Shown one piece after another: positions 1 through 14,264 of a DNA stretch of 64,000 nucleotides; the first letter of the stretch is position 1; each line of letters begins with the position of its first letter. This DNA is from Glandiceps talaboti (Eukaryota > Hemichordata > Enteropneusta > Spengelidae), in the NCBI RefSeq assembly GCF_964340395.1, contig NC_135558.1, positions 12,985,001 through 13,049,000 of the forward strand, read 5' to 3'. Made by a program: the position numbers and the translations under genes. The notes under the pieces were generated by a model, which saw nothing but the letters and a program-made list of their open reading frames with translations, did no database searches and was not told the origin of the DNA.

Positions 1-1030
1 ATTAAAGCATATACAGGGCCAAATACATTAGCTTTGGGTGGCCGATACCAATGATCATCATCATCAGACTACCCGCTATGGGAACTTGGTACATACAATA
101 ACCATAACAAAGCAATTGTGTTTGATGTACTTTTTAAAGCAGTTTTTAATTCTGATGCGTAATTTAAATAAATGATCATTTTGGTATTAGGCAATATTTT
201 TAGAATGCAAGCATTAAATTTCAGATAATGTAGTACATGCATTGATGGTAACAACGTGCATGTGTTCTTCAAAGGGTGGGGAGTTAAAAGTTGTTTGATG
301 TAGCTTATAACCTTAATGACATAATTAATGATTTGTCAATATCTTAAGTATGCAAGCCTCAATTTTCGCATAGTTTCATATACTTATTTATTTCCAATTA
401 GCAGTGGGGGAGGGGGTTACATCATGTATGATAGCCATAACTCAGAAGTTGCCATGATAGGAACACAAATCTATGTAGAGGCATTCAATTTACATCTAGT
501 ATAGTATTGACCCACATGGAATGTAGTCTATGATTTCCGTGTCAGAAAAACGATATAACGTGGTCTGAAGAAAATCTTGTTGTTAAATTCCAATATTCTC
601 AGTTATATGTCACCATGGAATCTCGCATTCTGATTGGTCAAGAGACCATCATAAGCCACATTAGTTTATTTTATACCATCAACCATATTCTTGGTTTGTT
701 GTATCGTATGGTCACTGTATTAACCATTAACCAATGAAACCAAATCTCATAGACAACACAAACTCCAGATATAATGTCACCAGTCTTGAGTCACACCTTT
801 GTGGCTACTCTCGTCTTTACGTCTAATGCTAACTATACACTACATACAAACTTGTTCTTATCTTATCTTATGTTCATTATCACACGAGCACTCAGGAATA
901 GCTGACCAGACAAAAGATTTGGGGTTCGCTAATTACCTCTCCGAATGAGATGGTTACTTCTTTTACTTTTCTACTTCTACTGGCCTTTATTGTCCAAACG
1001 TATACTTTAAGAAAAGTCTACATTTCTATT
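1..1030. repeat. Duplicated non-coding flank
   Basis: No gene is visible. Positions about 85-330 are one copy of a roughly 250-bp repeat seen again at 20,675-20,905 and 61,255-61,480 in the same orientation, and at 46,690-46,935 and 53,420-53,640 inverted. Positions about 870-960 also match 46,477-46,560 inverted. Function unknown; this is part of the segmental duplication that carries the sulfotransferase exons. Confidence 0.6.
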
Positions 1031-1860
1031 TTTAAACAATGATGTCATAATACCTTCTATGCGATTGGATGTAAGTAAATGATGAAGTCATCGATGATAA
1101 TTAGCTTAAAATGAGATCGTCAGCCAAATTAATGTATTCTTTGACAAAACAATGAAATTATTTTTACACTCAACTGATCAGAATATGTCAATGCCTAAGT
1201 TTCTCGTCAGTCAATCGATAAGAGCCATGATTAAAAGTATTTAGTTTGCAAGCTCAATTTTAGCAGTGATTTTAATATATATTTTTAGACAATGGGTCGA
1301 AATTGCTGCAATAGTAACTTTGTTTTGGTCTCTGACAATACAACAGTATTTCCTGTTCCCAAATTTAGTGTACATGTGTTTCCTGCTATATACTGTACAA
1401 AGTATAGTCATTGTATACAGTGTGACAACTTGTTGAATCGTGTGTTTTGTGTCACAAAGGAACCGCCAATTTACAGACGCTCCCTTATTCTTACCATAGG
1501 GGCGCTGTTCCGCAGAATATCAAGGTTGGAAAAAACAAAAGTATTTTTAAAAAAAACAACAAACAAACCCAGTATTTTTTATTTTGATATCGGAGCTGAA
1601 AATTTTGGTCGGTCGGGTAATGAGAAACAGAAAAAATAGGGTCAGCCTTGGCAAAATACGTATACGACTAACTTTGTTTTCAGGAGGTAGTGAACATGAA
1701 TTGTTAGATTTTGTAAAGATATGGACATTACGTAATATAATGATGCACTCCTACTAGTTGAGGGATTCCGGCGTTAAACCGTACTTGAATAGTCATAGTT
1801 CCATGGTTGTTGGTACTTGTTCATTTGCACTTTTCTGATAAATTGGTAACACTTACGTCT
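1031..1860. repeat. 3' flank block of sulfotransferase copy 1
   Basis: This stretch downstream of copy 1 (minus strand) is shared with about 21,680-22,793 and 62,460-63,560. A short module near 1,040-1,105 holds GATTGG (inverted CCAAT box) followed by a degenerate CRE-like sequence. An open frame at 1,292-1,639 lies wholly inside this repeat and has no recognisable domain, so I do not call it a gene. Confidence 0.55.
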
Positions 1861-2902
1861 TCAATGCTGCCGTTCGGTTATCAATTTCATCCACTCTCTC
1901 GGCACTAAAATTGATTGTCTGCATTCCTTAGACGGTGCTGACCGTGGGATATTCAGTTGCTGACCATACTCATCTGTTGCATTTGTACTTTTTATACAGT
2001 TATCACTAAAGTTCCTCAGCTGTGATCGAAATTCAGAAAGGTCAGATTGAAATGTTGGGCCATATTCTGCCACGCGTTTCCAAAGAGTCTTATTAAAGTT
2101 CAGGTAAAGAAGAAAATCAGCTCGATTCAATTGTCGAATCTTGTCCTTAACATCAGCGGAGTATTTACTGGTTTGTATCTTTCGTACATGTTGAGATATG
2201 TAAATAATATCTGTCATATTCCAGCAAAACAATTTCCTCATCAACAAAAGTGATTCATCGAAATATTCAGTTATTAACACCAAATCTAGTTCATTCTGCA
2301 ATTTTTGAATTGTCTCATTAATGAATGTCTCGTTCGTATGCTTACTTCTTTGTAAACCAAGGTCTTGGAACTGTGTGTTGGTACCTGACTCAACTCGTTT
2401 GTATCGACTTGGATCACGGGCAAATTCAAGAAAGCAAGCATCATTAACCGTAGAATTAAGTTTATTTTTGAGACGACAGACACGTTTGCTCAAACCGAAA
2501 TGCCAAAAGTAGGATTCAAATTGTGTTGCTGGATCCCGTAAAATTGTAATATATTTAGTATTTGGTGTCATGAACAAGTCTAAAGCAGTTTTATTAAATG
2601 TTAAATGAACTGTGGATATATTGAATATGAATCTACTAGTGTCATTAATGTCAACATTTATGGGTGGCCCGAACAGTTTCTTAGGACTGTCACGATTAAT
2701 CGCAATGCTCCTGATATGACCGACTCGCAGATGATCTTTTCTGTTAAACATGAAAGACAAATTCCTGTTGTATCCATATCTGTCCAGTATTGTGGAAAGT
2801 GTCGTACTTCCTGTCTTATGAGTCTTCACGAAGACAAAGTTGTTGATTGGATGACATTGGTAGTTGACTGGATGACGTGGAGATTTTGTGATGGATTGCC
2901 AT
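1861..2902 (-). CDS. Galactose-3-O-sulfotransferase-like, 3' exon (copy 1)
   Basis: This is the large catalytic exon of a Gal3ST-family enzyme, a Golgi type II membrane protein that moves sulfate from PAPS to the 3-OH of terminal galactose on glycolipids or glycans. Seen: the 5'-phosphosulfate loop KTHKTGSTTL about 27 residues into the exon, the 3'-phosphate motif ILRDPATQFES about 95 residues later, and the family block ITEYFDESLLLMRKLFCW, with many N-x-S/T sites. The exon starts just after an ATTTTCAG acceptor with CTGAT about 20 bases upstream. The first exon base completes a split codon. The frame is open for about 346 codons to a TGA at 1,861-1,863. The usual family length is about 400-420 residues, so an upstream anchor-bearing exon is expected but not seen. 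The exact substrate cannot be told from sequence. Confidence 0.88.
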
Positions 2903-3380
2903 CTGAAAATAGATCACAATCAGAAAATGAAATTACAAGAACATAAAAGAGAAACAGAGCCAAAGGAACAGATTAATAGGCAGGGATAAAGAAAGTAGTG
3001 AGATAGTGAACTGATTTTATAAAGATATATAATGCTATTAAATAAGTTCATCCGGTCTGTAAAACAACGTTACTTACGAGCAACGTTTCGCCTGTTCAGG
3101 TGGACAGGCTTTGTCAAGCCATCACAACTACGCCACCTAGCGGTAAGTCTTGCAAAACGGAGAGTTTGATAAAGTATGTCGACCTACCCTACTATGTTAT
3201 TTGAAAGGTTGGAAGACGTGACATAATCCAAATACATGTTCCATTATTATCAATGTTATGAACACATTTTTCTAATCTTTTAGGATAAAATTGCAACTCT
3301 AAAGCACATCGTACTATGAAACATTTCCACTACACGGTACGATCACCAACATTTGTTCATTATTTGCATTGTGCTTTTAA
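2903..3380. repeat. Duplicated 5' intron flank (type I)
   Basis: The sequence upstream of copy 1 is shared with 23,836-24,290 (copy 2) and, inverted, with 42,460-42,932 (copy 4). It contains a GCGAAACGTTGCTCG-type motif near 3,080-3,105, which resembles the 3' ends of Penelope-like retroelements. The frame upstream of the acceptor contains stops in copies 1 and 4, supporting an intronic nature. Confidence 0.55.
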
Positions 3381-3384
3381 TGTT

Positions 3385-3385
<1 letters not shown>

Positions 3386-3447
<62 letters not shown>

Positions 3448-3448
3448 T
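3386..3448. repeat. (CA)n/(TA)n microsatellite
   Basis: About 26 CA units run into a short TA tract. Confidence 0.95.
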
Positions 3449-3459
3449 CTTAAATTTAA

Positions 3460-3640
3460 CATTAAACAAACCTTGTGACATTATTTCCATTTGTCCGTAC
3501 AAAGGCCGGAAGCAATATGTAATCGGTTGGAAGTTTGTTGATGGATAACCCTACGAAAAACGGAATAAGTACAGATGACAAAAGAACCAAGCGGGACCAT
3601 TTCTAGATGGAAAAATTACATGACTCATTATATTAACTTA
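3460..3640. repeat. Dispersed repeat shared with copy 3 flank
   Basis: The block around GGCCGGAAGCAA and ATCGGTTG recurs at about 27,955-28,090 upstream of copy 3, in the same relation to the sulfotransferase exon. No coding potential is seen. Confidence 0.6.
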
Positions 3641-3660
3641 CACAGTTAAAGAGAAGCAAA

Positions 3661-4832
<1,172 letters not shown>

Positions 4833-4889
4833 CTCTATTGAAGTTGGACAAATAAAACTTATTCTCGTGTCGGCATTTAGTTTTATTTG

Positions 4890-5110
4890 TCCATGGTAAT
4901 ATGGTAATATGGTAATAACTGATCATACAAATTTACCCTATTTATTGAAAATAAAATCGCCTAGTGGTAGAGTAGTGTTGCAGATGACAGAATACGATTG
5001 TTTGATATTCACAAGGTTTTGATGTGACACGAGGTCACTGTGAACTCTCAGCAGTCATAAGGCAATAATACTTAGAACAAATGTTTGTATTTCGCGAATA
5101 GTATTCTTCT
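4890..5110 (+). mobile_element. Ty3-type LTR retroelement relic (RNase H region)
   Basis: A short stretch translates to a TDHTNLPYLLKIKSPSGR-like string typical of the Ty3/mdg4 RNase H region. It is a small, broken fossil with no LTR visible. It abuts the Penelope-like array on the left and lies just before the BEL/Pao element. Confidence 0.5.
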
Positions 5111-5359
5111 GACATGACAACATTGAGAGTTGGTTTAAGATGAACAGTGTCAAATAATGACTTATTATAGTTATGGGGAGAACGATGACGTGATGACATT
5201 GATAAGCTAATTTTCTTATTTTGTCAATATCATTTGCATTGATTTAAGGCAACATCAAACTTTAGTTATTCATTTATGGTGCGCTTATGATTTTTTCACC
5301 CAATCTTTTGAGTATTGTATAATTTATGTTTTTAAGAATTCAAATTGGCATAAAGTGTG

Positions 5360-8300
5360 GATTCAATTTAGAGAAGAGAAGGGGCAAGCTGAAGGCAATA
5401 TTAACGTTACAATAAAATAAAACCAAGGAGTACTGCAAGTGGTACTAACATAGGCAGTTATCACACATGTGATAGCCGTGACACAGTACAGGAAGAACAG
5501 ACAAGATCTAACACAATTGAACAGGCTAGGAGTGGTTGCAGTGGCAAAGCTGAATGGATAGAAAGGAAATCCGGTGCCAATGATGTTTGCATTCAAACGT
5601 CAGCTGATAACAGCTTTGTACGGGGTCTCGAAAGTGGATCCTGTGCGAGTAGTAACAACAGTCATAGTTCCTGTAGTGAACATAATTTAGCTACGGTAAC
5701 CAAGCTATTGATAGAACATAATAAACGTGCTGCATTACCACCGCAAAAATACCTACATTTGCAGGTGATCCCTTGAAGTATAAATCTTTTATTCGTGCCT
5801 TTAAGCATGGTATAGAGACCAATACAGAAGATTACGATGATCGCTTATATTGTTTGGAACAGTATACCCAAGGTGAACCCAAGGAAATAGAAAGTAGCTG
5901 TATACATATGGAACCAAAGGCTGGCTATGAAAGGGCCAGAAAACTATTGGATGATGAATATGGTAACCCATATCTTATGGCTACATCTTACACTAAGCAG
6001 GCAGAAGACTGGTCAGAAGTAAAGGCTGAAGATAAAGCTGCCCTCAAAGAGTTTGCACTGTTCTTGAACAAATGTGAAAATGCAATGAAGGGCGAGTTGC
6101 ATTTAAGGGAACTTGATCATCACAAGAACCTACAGATGTTGGTGTATAAGTTATCAGATGAGAAGTAGATGGCGATCAAAAGCGTATGAAATAGTTCAAG
6201 TTAGACCAGTCCAGTTCAAAGACTTGGTAGAATTTGTCAACAGGGAAAAGAAGACAATGACACAAGAAGTGTTTGGTAACCTGAATGACGTACCTCAGAA
6301 AGAAAAAGGGAGTAAAACATAGTAAAAGGACAAACCATGATAGCAAGAAACACAATGCCTTTGCAGTGAGTACCAAGGCAGAAGCTACTGGTAGTGCCGT
6401 GAACACTAAGGTAGAAACCACTGGTGGTATACAGTGCCTGTGCTGTTTGGAGGGTACTCATGAAATACAGAACTGCAGGGTATTCGCAGACAAGACATAC
6501 AAAGATAAAAAGCAAATAATGAGATCCAAGGGGCTTTGCTATGGTTGTCTGAAAAATGCTAAACACCTTGTTAAAGACTGTACAAACAAGTTAACTTGTG
6601 ATACATGTGGGAAGAAACACCTAACCGTTCTACACTATGATGATGTTAAAGACAAGCTTGAGGATCAAGTGGTGTCAACTACAGTAAGGATGGTTGAATC
6701 CAATTGTTAGGCTATAGAGACCAGGCAGCTTATGTATAAAGCCAGTGATTATACCAGTTGGGCTGAAGTATAAAGCCACTGGACTGAGTGTTAAGACATA
6801 TGCATTCATAGACAGTGGGAGTGATACTGTCTTCTGCACAGAATCTGTCAGACAACAGTTGAATGTTGGTGGAAAGAAGATGAAAGTAAGCTTACGCACT
6901 ATAATAGGAAGCAAGATGACCGATAGTCGTGTTATCAAAGGCCTGGAAGTCACTGACCTTCAGGAAACTTATACCATTAAACTCCCAGCAACATACACTC
7001 AGGATGAAATTCCAGTAGCGAAGGATGATATATTGACCAAAGCTGATATAAAGGGTTACTCGTATCTGGAAAGGGTACACTTGCCTACAATAGATGCAGA
7101 TATTGGACTGCTTATAGGTAATAATGTCCCCGAGGCCTTTGAACCTTGGGAGGTAATCAATAGTCAGGGGAATGGACGGTTTGCTGTTCGCACACAGTTG
7201 GGCTGGTCTGTAAATGGATCCCTAGTGGGGGCTGGTATCGATGATGAAGGATCACCGAGGCCAGCTTCTATCAATAGAATCCAGGTTGGGCCAGCAGTTG
7301 ACCAGCAATTGACTGATTATTTCAATTGCGAGTATAGTGAGTATCTTATAGATGATAAGCCAGAAGACTCAATAGAAGATCAAAGGTTCATGAAACTTGT
7401 GGAAAGTGAAACAAAATATATTGATGGACACTATCAAGTTCCACTTCCATTTCGTAATGAGAAAGTTATAATGCCAAATAACAAGGCTGCAGTGGAGCAT
7501 CGACTAGCTCAGCTGAAGAAACGGTTTAGTAGAGATGATAAGTATCGCACTGAGTATACAGCCTTCATAGAAGACATTGTAAAGAAGGGTTACGCTGAGA
7601 AGGTTCCACATGCAGAACTGGATGGAAGAATGGGAAAGATATGGTACCTCCCTCATCATGGAGTTTACCACCCCCAGAAGCAAAAGATAAGAGTGGTCTT
7701 AAATTGCAGCGCAGAATACCGAGGAATATCCCTGAACAGGGAATTGATGCAGGGACCTGATTTGACAAGTTCTTTGTTAGTACCACATGAGAGTACACAT
7801 TTTTGGAGATACGTCTTCACCCAGTTGCTGTAATTATGCCTTGAAGAGATCTGCAGATGACAGAGTATAAAGAAAACTATGCATAGAAATTTCTCCGTTG
7901 ATGATATGTTAAAAGCAGTACCAACTGTAACTGATGGAAAGACTTTGGCTGCAGGCCTGATAGATACCTGCAGGAAGGATGGTTTTAGACTCAGAAAATG
8001 GATTAGCAATATACGTCCTGTACTGGAATCCATCCCAGAAGATGAGAGAGCCAAGGAAATAAAGAATTTGGACTTAGAGCGAGACGACTTGCCCACTGAG
8101 CAAGCTCTGGGTACAAAGTGGAATGTGGTGTCAGATACTCTTGGTTTCAGCAATAGAATTAAAGAGAAACCGGCAACCAGACGTGGCATCCTTGGAGTGG
8201 TAAGCTCAGTGTACGACCCATTGGGTATGGCAGCACCTGCACTGCTGCCACCTAAGATTATGCTACAAGATTTGTGTAAATCAAAGTATGACTGGGATGA

Positions 8301-10480
8301 TGAGATTCCTGCTAAGTATCAAAGACAGTGGGAAAGATGATTGAAAGACTTATCAAAGTTAGAAGAAAATTTCATGGTTCCTAGATGCCGGAAAACTTCA
8401 GTGAAATAGATACTGTTCAACTGCATCACTTCTCAGATGCGAGTGAATCTGGATATGGTGCCATGTCGTATTTCCGGTTGGTTGACAAGAATGATAATGT
8501 TCATTGTGCTTTTCTCATGGCCAAAGCTAGAGTGGCGCCTCTGAAGAAAATATCAATTCCATGTATGGAGTTAACAGCAGCTACAGTAGCAGTACGCTTA
8601 GATAGACTTATTAGACAGGAGTTGGAGTTAACAGTTAATGAATCTTTCTTTTGGACAGACAGTCGTACAGTCTTGCGGTATATAAATAATGAAACTACAC
8701 GATTTCACACGTTCGTTGCTAACAGAATAGCAGTGATTCGAGGATGATCCGAACCAGGAAACTGACTACTGATAACCCAGCTGATGAGTGTTCCAGAAGA
8801 CAGACAATGGACACGTTTCTCAAAAATGAGCGATGGCTCAGAGGTCCCAACTTCCTGTGGAATGCGCAGTGTAAATGGCCAACTGAAAACTGTGGTCACC
8901 AGTTGGATTTAGAAGACCCAGAAGTAAAGAGGAGCGTATTGGTACATAGCATATCATCTATGAGTGACGTACAGGACCCAGTACACAGATTGATCGAGTG
9001 CTACTCAAGTTGGTACCGGTTGAAGAAAGCTGTGGCCTGGATACTGAAAGTGGGTGAGGTGCTCCAGAAATAAAGACGACAGTAAAGTAAATAAGTTACA
9101 AGAGCTAACAGTTCATGACATAAGTTCAGCAGAGAATGCTATCATAAGGTTTGTTCAACGTGAAGCATTCAGCAGAGAAATAGAGAATTTGAAGGGAAGA
9201 AAAGATCACCATACTGATAGAAGGAAACCAAGAAACAGTCATATTTATAGATTGGATCCTTTCATGGGAGACGATAACTTACTACGTGTAGGAGGACGTT
9301 TCAGTTTGTCCATGATCTCTGAAGAATCAAAATATCCTGTAATCTTGCCAAAAAACAGTCATGTATCTACATTGATACTTTGTGAAATTCATGAGCATGG
9401 TCAGCATTTTGGGAGGTCATATATCCTGTCCAAGTTACGTGAGAAGTATTGGATCCCTAATGCCAACTCAGCAGCAAGGATGATGGTCAGTAAATGTGTT
9501 GTATGTAGACGTCAGCGAGCTAAACTTGGTGAACGAAAAATGGCTGATCTGCCAGCTGATCGACTACAGGCAAACAGACAACCATTTACTAGTGTGGGAG
9601 TGGACTACTTCGGTCCTATTGAAGTAACTGTAAAAAGAAGTACAGTCAAACGCTATGGTGTTATATACACCTGTTTGGCCATACGAGCCATTCATATTGA
9701 AATAGCAGATGCATTGAGCACAGATTCTTTCATTAACGCACTGAAAAGATTTCTTGCACGTAGAGGACCAGTGAAGACTATAAGATCCGACAACGGAACT
9801 AACTTCGTTGGTGCAAACCGAGTACTGCTAGAAGAGATGGATAAATGGAACCAGACCAAGATAAAGGAAACCTTGCTACAGGAAGGTATAGAATGGAAAT
9901 TCAATCCACCTTATGGTTCCCATTTTGGTGGAGTGTGGGAGAGACAAATTCGTACTATTAGACAACTTCTACAAGTTATAGTGAAACAACAGAAGTTGAC
10001 TGATGAAAGTCTGCGTACATTTCTGTGTGAAGTAGAGCATACGATAAACAGTCGTCCAATAACTGTGTCATCTGATGATACCAGAGATTTACAAGCATTG
10101 ACACCCAACATGTTGTTTAATATGAAAGGAGCAGCACTGCCCCTGGATTAGAGAAGAGTGACTCATGCGCTACACAGAGATGGAAGCAAGTCCAGTACTT
10201 GTCCGAATTATTTTGGAAGAGGTGGACTAAGGAATATTTGCCTGCCTTGCAAGAGAGGCAGAAATGGCTCAAAGTCAAGAAGAACCTCAAGATTGGTGAT
10301 ATAGTGTTAGTGAAGGATGAAAATACCTCGCGGAATGCATGGCCGTTGGGTAGAATCGTCAAAGTTATGCCGGATAGTAAAGGTTTGGTGAGAAGAGTTA
10401 TGGTGAAGACTAGAGCCTCTGTTTTAGAGAGACCATATGACAAGTTGTGTACACTATTAGAAGCAGAGTGCTAATGGTCT
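5360..10480 (+). mobile_element. BEL/Pao LTR retrotransposon, degraded
   Basis: The internal region of a BEL/Pao element lies on the plus strand. Parts in order: gag with a GDPLKYKSFIRAF-type motif and Cys-His knuckles (about 5.5-6.7 kb), aspartic protease with IDSGSD (about 6.8 kb), reverse transcriptase region (about 7.2-8.3 kb), RNase H with FSDASE (about 8.4-8.7 kb), integrase with an HHCC-like zinc region and catalytic core (about 9.1-10.1 kb), and a C-terminal chromatin-binding-like tail to about 10.47 kb. It is broken, with roughly half a dozen to ten breaks. I could not find a matching pair of LTRs. The protein signal is still clear, suggesting a moderately old insertion. It sits between the sulfotransferase copy 1 block and unassigned DNA. 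Confidence 0.9.
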
Positions 10481-12700
10481 GATGGTGATGTGATACTGAT
10501 GTACCTTTGGTATTGGTGTGTTATATTTGAGCAGTTGGGCCCATCAAACCCACTGTCTCCAGTAGAATGACAATTATCTGAAGTAGTGGATAACCTAGTG
10601 TTTGTTCTGGTTATGGAGTTCTGGTAATGATGGTTTGGAAGGGAGAGCATCATGCTTGGCAGCATGATATGACCGAGACAGGAGAGCATCATGCTTGGCA
10701 GCATGATACGACCGAGACGTGGTCTGGGCATGGTCGTGATGATGTCAGAAGATTTGAGAATTTCAAGCTCCAGGATTTCTGGAGTATGTCGTGTTCAAGT
10801 AGAATTAGATATGCAATTGTTTGAGTTTCTAGTCTACCTAAGTCACGTTCGGGAATGTAATTTGTTAATGCTGGCACTTGCAAAGCATAATTCATAGGCG
10901 TCTTAAGTATTAGTTGTGATGAAAATTGCACATTTATTTATGAACAATTTAGGGGCTGGTGTAGAGACGCCCGATTTCAAAGCTACTGTTCTAAGTATTC
11001 AGTTGATTAATTGTTACAGTGCCCTCTCTCGCGGTTATTTTTAGTTTATCAGGACAACATAGCGCTGATTTGAACTTGCCGTTGTGAGCAGCTCGGCGTA
11101 TTTACCAGTTTTTACAGGGTTTATTGAGAGGCATGGTGACAGCAGGTGCTAGTATTAGGAAAACAAATGTTCTGGTCAGGAATAAACGTGTGTAATTCAC
11201 AAGGGATTTCATGGTGTGTTCGCACGTGTTTTGATGGTTGGAACTCTTGAATGCTGGTATTTGGCAGTCAACGTGAGTATCATAGATCCTTGTCATTAAC
11301 GGTAAATTCGATTCTATATTCGTGGGTGAAAGTTGCAGCGCCGTGTCTAAGTTAGGCATTCCACGTCTATAGACACCAATTCTAAAGTAAATTGTTATTG
11401 TCTCGAGTGACTCGATTGTTGCCGGTAGTTTAGTTTATTAATGTTTGACTGAACTAAACACCTACGTAACCATATGGAGTTCGTTTTATATTAATCCAAT
11501 CAACAATTCAATGAAAAGGGTGATATGTGAGTATTAAGAATCAATAAATCAATTATGTAAACAATTGATCGTCGTAATATTGTGGCGAGAACGGACTGGC
11601 AATTGACTCCATTCATGGTGATCGATCGAAATTGGGGTTAAATTTATAGTTGAGGATGGCTCGAGAAGTGAAAGAGGTACTTTGGACGACAGTACTTCTA
11701 TTTCTGGTGTTTGCGAAAATGACGAATTAAAATTAAAGTGTGTTGCCTCCCCCATCCCCCATAGGCATACATTGCGTAAACACCACTTCATGCATCCAAA
11801 TCTTCACAGGCCTTTGTCTAAACGATACTTCACGTATCATTAAGTTTAATTAAGAAAGCGAAATTGCTTACAGTATCTGATTATAAAACACATTCTTTGG
11901 TCACAGTCTGTACTTAAAAATAAAGGGGTGGGGGCGGTAGAAGACATAAGTTTGTTCCGTCTATTTTACCATCTTCTCCAATGATAAATCGTGTCTAGGA
12001 ATGGCTGAATTTTCATCAGGAATACTGATATCATAAATGAAGTTTGCTGATAATGTTTCGATTCAATTATCAATTATTTCGGTACTTTTATTGTGATCGA
12101 GCGCGTATATCACACAATTTACGACACTGTTTATTATTATTACATCGATTTAGACATAGAGAAGTGTTTTGTGCGAAATTCACGCCGGGGAGAGTGGCGG
12201 GGGGTTATACCTAGTCTTCAATCAAAGTAGATACCCCACCATCACTAGTACTGTTAAGACAAAATATCAATATTTCACTTTTAAGGAGTTACACGTGACC
12301 CACGTGACATTCAGCAAATTGTTTTGTTACTTGGGATGACTACCATCAAGTACTGAACTGTTCACGTAATTGGTTATTGTCAGTTTGTCACATAACTGAA
12401 CGCAACAAAATGATGGTTCAAGTTTTAAAGCCGGCTTTTCATTGTAATGCAAACGAAGTTGTACAACATCCAACCTTATGTAACTCTTTTAAAGAATACA
12501 ACAAACCAGTGCTAATAGCAGTATAAGGCCACTCATTGTTTGTTTAATACATGTAAGCATTGTCTTACAGTGCTTTGACAATAAAAATGATGGTTGAAAT
12601 AACAGTTCTTTCCATCTATGTACGAAAGTCAGCGGCAAAATATGAAATAAGACATTTTGGCAATTTTTTCTTCCGTAAGGAAGAGATATATTTATGGGTG
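10481..12700. other. Intergenic, nothing recognised
   Basis: No gene, RNA or clear repeat is visible apart from a 34-bp direct repeat around CATCATGCTTGGCAGCATGA at about 10,645-10,712, just beyond the BEL/Pao internal region, which may belong to its 3' end. Small open frames (for example 11,102-11,359 and 12,489-12,728) lack recognisable domains or splice context. Confidence 0.5.
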
Positions 12701-12721
12701 GAAGTCTGTGTGTCTGTGTTT

Positions 12722-13680
12722 TCTCCATAATGGCTTGCTGAATTCAAACAAAATTTTGAAGACGTATTCCATAGGGTAATGGCAAGACTTGATTAGTTTT
12801 GGTAAAAATCCTGTGTATATTAATTATTAATGAGCAATTTACATAATTAATGATTTTCGGTAGGCAGGCTATATCTAAAGAATGGACGCTTCAAATTCAT
12901 TATAACTTAATACACACATTTGCGATACCAAAGCGCACCTGTCTTGAAAATATTATTAATGTAGCTTTTAGTTTTAATAAGATATTGGCATATTTTCGGT
13001 ACATTGTACACACGATCGTCATGGACATTAAAGGATCTGTGTCATCGTTTTCTCCATAACGGCTTGCTCAATTCAAACGAAATTTTGAAGACGTATTCCG
13101 TAGGGTAATGGCAAGACTTGATTAGGTTTTGATAAAAAGCCATGAATATTAATGAGCAATTTACGTAATTAATGATTTTCGGTAATTAGGCTATATCTCA
13201 AGAATGCACGCTTCAAATTCATTATAACTTGGTACACACATTTGCGATATCAAAGCGCACCTGTCCTGAACATATTACTAATGTAGCTTTTAATTTTAAT
13301 AAGTTATTGGCATATTTTCGATTGGCAACAAAAAAGTAAAAAATAGTTTCTCGTCAGGAAATGTCGTCTAAAGTGGTGCGACTTTATCACCATTTTCTAA
13401 ACCACGACTGGCGCAATTCAAACGAAATTTATTGCATGTGTTCTGTAGGGTAGTGACAAGAACTGATTAGGTTTTGGTAAACATCCCAAGAATATTAACG
13501 AGAAATTTACATAATTAATGGTTTTCGGTAATTAGGCTATATCTCAAGAATACACACTTCAAATTCAATATAATTTTATACATGCATTTGCGATACCATA
13601 GCGCACTTGTCCTGAAAATAGTATTGATGTAGCTTCTAGTTTTAATAAATTATTGGCATATTTTTGTAGGCCACTAAAAA
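12722..13680. repeat. Three-unit tandem satellite, about 330-345 bp
   Basis: Units begin near 12,722, 13,051 and 13,398. Each carries the same landmarks in order: GCTTGCT..AATTCAAACGAAATT, GGGTAATGGCAAGACTTGATTAG, TTACATAATTAATG, GGCTATATCTCAAGAAT and TTGGCATATTTT. Units 2 and 3 are followed by near-identical linkers containing AGTTTCTCGTCAGGAAATG. Unit divergence is visible by eye, so the array is not recent. Confidence 0.85.
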
Positions 13681-13937
13681 AGGAAAAAAATAGTTTCTCG
13701 TCAGGAAATGTTGTCTAATGTGGTACGACGATGCGCTTATTTTTTTTACATTCTCAACAAATGTCACAGTACATGTTGTGGTTGGCCAGGAGATCACTAA
13801 CAGGAATGAGCAAATAACAATCAATGAGAAAAAATAACTTATTACATATGTTCTGTTGTATTCCAACAATTGTCTGTAGGAACGACAATCTCAAAACTTT
13901 GCCCTTACGGAAGACATTCAGTTTACATCTGGTTTAA

Positions 13938-14264
13938 TGTTGGTTTCCTCGAGTTCTGGGTGTGGTCCTTCTATCCAATGTTTCACAACTTACAAGTTAC
14001 ATGAATCACTGTCATCCACAGAATGGGTCAGTAAATGCCATCACTAGTGAAGTCTCAAAGTGTTACTCTCATAAACACGAGTACATATTCAACGGCGACA
14101 ATATAGACACCCAACACTGTTACAGAATTTATCCAAACGGTGACGACTGTGTGTTTTTTTTAGAATATAAATCCCCACTGTCGGGTGTGTACACGTGGCG
14201 TTGTCCTTACGACCTGAGCAAAATATCAAAACACCTTCATAAAACACGATGGTTTTCCGTTTGA
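13938..14264 (+). CDS. Unassigned open frame, possible exon
   Basis: A frame of about 108 codons is open from 13,938 to a stop at 14,262-14,264. After a hydrophobic start it contains several cysteines (HCHP, KCYSH, HCYRI, DDCVFF, WRCPYD). The stretch NGDDCVFFLEYKSPLSGVYTW loosely recalls the C-terminal half of an Ig-like domain. I do not recognise the protein and see no strong splice acceptor or promoter. Composition differs from the surrounding AT-rich DNA in being less repetitive. It could be an exon of a secreted or cell-surface protein, or chance. Confidence 0.25.
   Translation, partial: CWFPRVLGVVLLSNVSQLTSYMNHCHPQNGSVNAITSEVSKCYSHKHEYIFNGDNIDTQHCYRIYPNGDDCVFFLEYKSPLSGVYTWRCPYDLSKISKHLHKTRWFSV

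Noticed and set aside
1292-1639. 115-codon frame downstream of copy 1
   Set aside because: It lies in a flank shared with other copies where the frame is not kept, and it has no domain.
2047-2946. Plus-strand open frames opposite copy 1 and equivalents opposite the other copies
   Set aside because: They are antisense shadows that recur only because the exon itself recurs, and they have no domain of their own.
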